NCBI GenBank assembly: GCA_002417975.1
Contig: DIDE01000023.1
Coordinates: 1-8,568 of the forward strand
Length of the DNA: 8,568 bases
Direction of reading: 5' to 3'
From: Eggerthellaceae bacterium UBA5808
Lineage (GTDB): Bacteria > Actinomycetota > Coriobacteriia > Coriobacteriales > Eggerthellaceae
Shown: piece by piece, positions 5,837 through 8,568 of the stretch
How positions within the stretch are numbered: position 1 is the stretch's first letter
Layout: the number at the start of each line of letters is the position of its first letter
Translations under genes and position numbers: made by a program
Notes under the pieces: model-generated
What the model was told of the DNA's origin: nothing
Seen by the model: only the letters and a program-made list of their open reading frames with translations
Database searches by the model: none

Positions 5837-6226
5837 ATGACTCACCGTATCGTATCAAGCGACCGGGCCCCTCGTGCTATCGGGCCTTACGCACAAGCGC
5901 GACAATGCGGACCCATACTCTTTTTATCAGGCCAGTTGCCAATCGATCCTAAAAGCGGCATGATGCCCGCATCAGTCGAAGCACAAACGGAACAATGCAT
6001 GACAAACATCGCAGCTATTATTGACGAAGCACATATGACTATGGATGACATCGTTTCGGCTACGGTGTTGCTAGACAACATACGTGATTTTGATGCGATG
6101 AACGCCGTCTACGCACGCTTCTTTTCCAATGACATTGTCCCCTCCCGCGTCGCATTTGCCGTTTCTAATCTGCCACGCGAAGCTCTTGTAGAAATTGAGG
6201 TGATAGCAATGTCATCAGAGACGTAG
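5837..6226 (+). CDS. ridA: RidA-family 2-iminopropanoate/enamine deaminase
   Basis: RidA (YjgF/YER057c/UK114) hydrolyses reactive imines such as 2-iminopropanoate, formed from 2-aminoacrylate, to pyruvate and ammonia; a cytosolic trimer. I place the start at the ATG at 5837, with AGGAG (5826-5830) 6 bases before it, giving 129 residues, the standard size. An upstream in-frame ATG at 5741 would add 32 residues that do not fit the family and overlaps the promoter. Family features include APRAIGPYAQ (11-20), LSGQLPIDPKSG (30-41), the PSRVAFAV segment with the substrate-carboxylate Arg at 104, and LVEIEVIA (117-124) with the catalytic-type Glu at 119. It precedes the diaminopropionate ammonia-lyase gene, whose reaction gives exactly the kind of enamine that RidA removes, so a dedicated role in this pathway is likely. 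Confidence 0.93.
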   Translation: MTHRIVSSDRAPRAIGPYAQARQCGPILFLSGQLPIDPKSGMMPASVEAQTEQCMTNIAAIIDEAHMTMDDIVSATVLLDNIRDFDAMNAVYARFFSNDIVPSRVAFAVSNLPREALVEIEVIAMSSET

Positions 6227-6299
6227 GTCTTTATTCATCAAGGATTACAACTCACATATCGCCCCCCTACCGCATACATCGACCTATATACTTGGCCGC

Positions 6300-6328
6300 T
6301 GTCCTTCGCAAAACAATAAGGAAGGACA
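6300..6328 (+). repeat. hairpin between ridA and dpaL
   Basis: TGTCCTT (6300-6306) and AAGGACA (6322-6328) are exact reverse complements separated by 15 bases, in the 134-base gap between ridA and the ammonia-lyase gene. No T run follows, so it is not a normal terminator. It may be an RNA-processing or stability element, or chance. A weak promoter-like pair, TTGGCC and AATAAG, overlaps it. Confidence 0.3.
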
Positions 6329-6360
6329 ACCCAGGCATCAGACGAGCATAGGGAGAGACG

Positions 6361-7572
6361 ATGAAAGATTCGGTCATCTGGGTCGCACATGACCCGTCAG
6401 TAACAGCAGCCACATCTGAGTGCATGCTGCTCGACAACGCATATATACAAGCAGTTCGAACGTTCCACGAAAGTCTTCCAGGCTATCAGCCGACAGCACT
6501 CATACCCCTTAAGCACCTTGCACAGCACCTCAATATAGGAGCGTTATTCGTCAAAGACGAATCTACACGCTTTGGACTCAATGCGTTCAAAGTGTTGGGG
6601 GGATCCTACGCTATTGCGCGTTTTCTTGCTCGTTCTCTCAATATAGAAGACAAAGCGCTCACCTTCGACCAGCTCAACTCATGTATTCAAAGAAAACGAA
6701 TACAGCCTGTCACCTTTTATACGGCGACTGACGGAAATCATGGTCGCGGCGTCGCATGGGCTGCACGCATGTTTAATCAGAATGCTATCGTTTTCATGCC
6801 GCAGGGAAGTTCGCGAGCACGGCTTAATGCAATACGCGCAGAAGGAGCACGTGCATGCATTGTTGACATGAACTATGACGATGCCGTCAGATATGCCTAT
6901 GATCAATCAAAAGCAGATCCCCAAGGCGTACTTATTCAAGATACATCGTGGCTCGGCTACGAAACTATTCCAACCCATATTATGCAAGGATATGGCACGA
7001 TGATAGCCGAAGCATGCGATCAGTTTGAAGCACAAGAGCAATCCCAGCCAACACATGTATTCGTACAAGCAGGTGTTGGTTCACTCGCTGGATCCGTGCA
7101 GGGATTTCTTCTCAATCGTTACGCTCAGCATTCGCCTATGGTCACTGTTGTCGAAGCAAAAGCAGCAGATTGTCTTCGTCAATCAATTGAGCAAGGTAAA
7201 CCAGTTGCAGTACAAGGGATGCATGACACTATCATGGCTGGACTCGCCTGCGGAGAAGCAAGTATGATTCCCTGGAAGATACTTACTTCAGCTACACGCT
7301 GCTTTGCCTCTGTGCTCGATCCTATCGCTGCATATGGCATGCGTGTACTCGCCGCTCCACTCTCAGGAGATTTGCCCATCACATCTGGTGAATCAGGAGC
7401 TGTGGGCGTCGGCCTCCTTGTTTCAATTATGACAAACCCAGAACTCGCATCGATGCGATCGTACCTTAATCTCAATGCAGCATCGAAGGTCCTCTGCATA
7501 AGTACCGAGGGAGATACCGACCCTCAAAGCTATCGACATATTGTATGGGATGGTATGTATCCATCGCGGTAA
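6361..7572 (+). CDS. dpaL: PLP-dependent diaminopropionate ammonia-lyase (DpaL/YgeX)
   Basis: Splits 2,3-diaminopropionate to pyruvate and two ammonia by two eliminations via a 2-aminoacrylate-type intermediate; cytosolic, fold-type II PLP enzyme. The PLP lysine is K77 in FGLNAFKVLGG (71-81), the same position as in the E. coli enzyme. TATDGNHGRG (121-130) carries D124, and IQDTSWLGY (192-200) carries D194, matching the two active-site aspartates of the family. The glycine-rich phosphate loop is QAGVGSLAGSV, and SGESGAVG near the C-terminus fits the family end. Length 403 is typical. AGGGAGAG lies just before the ATG. It follows ridA by 134 bases and precedes a YgeY-type hydrolase gene, the same order of functions as ygeX-ygeY in E. 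coli. A serine or threonine dehydratase is the main alternative, but the FGLNAFK and TDGNHGRG forms argue for DpaL. Confidence 0.93.
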   Translation: MKDSVIWVAHDPSVTAATSECMLLDNAYIQAVRTFHESLPGYQPTALIPLKHLAQHLNIGALFVKDESTRFGLNAFKVLGGSYAIARFLARSLNIEDKALTFDQLNSCIQRKRIQPVTFYTATDGNHGRGVAWAARMFNQNAIVFMPQGSSRARLNAIRAEGARACIVDMNYDDAVRYAYDQSKADPQGVLIQDTSWLGYETIPTHIMQGYGTMIAEACDQFEAQEQSQPTHVFVQAGVGSLAGSVQGFLLNRYAQHSPMVTVVEAKAADCLRQSIEQGKPVAVQGMHDTIMAGLACGEASMIPWKILTSATRCFASVLDPIAAYGMRVLAAPLSGDLPITSGESGAVGVGLLVSIMTNPELASMRSYLNLNAASKVLCISTEGDTDPQSYRHIVWDGMYPSR

Positions 7573-7626
7573 GTCTATTCAAATGAATAAGTAATCGCAT
7601 GTATGTCTACAAGTGCTTTTGCTCCA

Positions 7627-7651
7627 CCAGTACTCAGTAATGTGTTACTGG
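7627..7651. promoter_or_regulatory. nested inverted repeats, possible operator before ygeY
   Basis: CCAGTA (7627-7632) matches TACTGG (7646-7651), and CAGTAA (7635-7640) matches TTACTG (7645-7650) around a TGTG loop; both are exact and share the right arm. They lie 55 bases after the dpaL stop. The right arm TTACTG is also a candidate -35 for the ygeY promoter. This could be a dimeric-regulator site or an RNA hairpin with two alternative pairings. Confidence 0.4.
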
Positions 7652-7674
7652 AAATAGTTGCATAGATATATAAA
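7645..7674 (+). promoter_or_regulatory. possible ygeY promoter
   Basis: TTACTG (7645-7650) is followed by TATATA (7667-7672, spacing 16) or TATAAA (7669-7674, spacing 18), in an AT-rich stretch about 80 bases before the GTG start. With the 179-base gap after dpaL, this suggests that the hydrolase gene has its own promoter rather than depending only on read-through. Confidence 0.4.
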
Positions 7675-7751
7675 ATAATGCGCACCGTTTTCGCTTAGAC
7701 ATTGGCATAACGCCTTATCAAGTATTCATTTCACTGCAGAGAGGAACATCC

Positions 7752-8568
7752 GTGAATTACGAGAAGATCAAAGAGTACGCACAATCATACGAACCTGCCA
7801 TGACTACATTTCTCCGTGAGCTAATCGCTCTGCCGGGAGAAAGCACCCAGGAACAAGCAACAGCGCAACGAATCGTTGAGGAAATGCACTCACTTGAATT
7901 TTCCAATGTCATCATAGATCCCATGGGAAACGTGATTGGACGTATGGGAGACGGACCAAAACTTATTGCGTTCGATGGACATATCGATACGGTTGGAATA
8001 GGAAATCGAAAGAACTGGCTGTTTGACCCCTATCTTGGCTATGAAAACGAAACGGAAATCGGTGGTCGTGGAGCAAGCGATCAACTAGGTGGTATTGTCG
8101 CGGCAGTCTATGGCGCACGCATTATGAAAGACTTAGATCTCATTAATCCTGATCAAAGTATTCTCGTAACCGGAACCGTCCAGGAAGAAGACTGCGATGG
8201 TCTCTGCTGGGAATATCTTATCAACGAGGATGGCATTAAACCTGCATTCGTTGTGCTGACCGAGCCAACCGACGGCAACATCTATCGTGGCCATCGCGGC
8301 CGTATGGAAATACGCGTAGATGTACAAGGTATATCGTGTCACGGAAGTGCTCCCGAACGTGGCGATAATGCTATATATAAAATGGCTTCCAGACTCAAGG
8401 AGATTGAGGGGCTCAATGATCGTCTACGCACTGACGATTTCCTGGGCAAAGGCACACTTGCAGTATCAGAAATCACATCGACGTCACCTTCACGCTGCGC
8501 AGTTGCTGATAGTTGCAGCATTTCGATCGATCGTCGACTCACGTATCAAGAAACTGACAAGACAGCGC
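7752..8568 (+). CDS. ygeY: YgeY-type M20 family metallohydrolase, N-terminal part (truncated by window edge)
   Basis: Zinc-dependent hydrolase of the M20 peptidase/deacetylase superfamily, of the selenium-metabolism-linked YgeY type. I translated from the GTG at 7752 (GAGG at 7741-7744, 7 bases before it); 272 residues are seen, open at the right edge. Metal and catalytic residues are in order: H77 and D79 in FDGHIDTV (74-81), D110 in GRGASDQLGG (105-114), E145 and E146 in GTVQEED (141-147), and E171 in LTEPT (169-173). The lid or dimerisation domain begins near RGHRGRMEIRV and holds the SCHGSAPERG segment typical of M20 enzymes. The last metal His is beyond the window. It lies after ridA and dpaL; in this setting it likely cleaves an amide- or ureido-type intermediate in purine-derived nitrogen breakdown, but the true substrate cannot be read from sequence. 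ArgE/DapE-like deacylases are alternatives. Confidence 0.87.
   Translation, partial: MNYEKIKEYAQSYEPAMTTFLRELIALPGESTQEQATAQRIVEEMHSLEFSNVIIDPMGNVIGRMGDGPKLIAFDGHIDTVGIGNRKNWLFDPYLGYENETEIGGRGASDQLGGIVAAVYGARIMKDLDLINPDQSILVTGTVQEEDCDGLCWEYLINEDGIKPAFVVLTEPTDGNIYRGHRGRMEIRVDVQGISCHGSAPERGDNAIYKMASRLKEIEGLNDRLRTDDFLGKGTLAVSEITSTSPSRCAVADSCSISIDRRLTYQETDKTA

Overview
The window comes from a bacterial chromosome, probably an anaerobe. The flavin-dependent thymidylate synthase ThyX, an L31 gene (rpmE) a short distance from a DUF1385 gene on the same strand, and a set of genes linked to selenium and purine catabolism (XdhC, RidA, diaminopropionate ammonia-lyase, YgeY) would fit a gut or oral Coriobacteriia (Actinomycetota) or a related low-to-mid GC Gram-positive. 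This lineage call is inference; no 16S or other decisive marker is present.

Left part (1-4312). From right to left on the minus strand lie rpmE (ribosomal protein L31 with a long Ala/Lys/Glu tail), then thyX and a DUF1385 membrane protein gene only 6 bases apart (a likely operon). A 363-base gap follows with terminator-like hairpins, and then the 5' end of a DASS/CitT-type carboxylate:sodium symporter that runs off the left edge. A class I SAM-dependent methyltransferase gene sits between thyX and rpmE on the plus strand, divergent from thyX and convergent with rpmE. Two strong hairpins separate the convergent pair.

Right part (4424-8568). An xdhC-type molybdenum hydroxylase maturation gene (minus) diverges from a plus-strand series: ridA, a diaminopropionate ammonia-lyase gene (dpaL/ygeX) and a YgeY-type M20 metallohydrolase gene that runs off the right edge. 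This matches part of the yge/xdh cluster known from E. coli and gut anaerobes, which is associated with selenium-dependent hydroxylases and anaerobic purine or urate breakdown. The likely logic is as follows: XdhC prepares a purine hydroxylase encoded elsewhere; YgeY acts on an opened, amide- or ureido-type intermediate; DpaL splits 2,3-diaminopropionate to pyruvate and ammonia; RidA clears the reactive enamine/imine that DpaL releases.

Several start sites differ from the longest possible reading frame: thyX at 2569, ridA at 5837, and ygeY at a GTG at 7752. No tRNA, rRNA, CRISPR array or insertion sequence was seen. I see no wholly new system. The most noteworthy points are the unusual L31 protein, the hairpin and operator-like elements between genes, and the compact purine-linked cluster.
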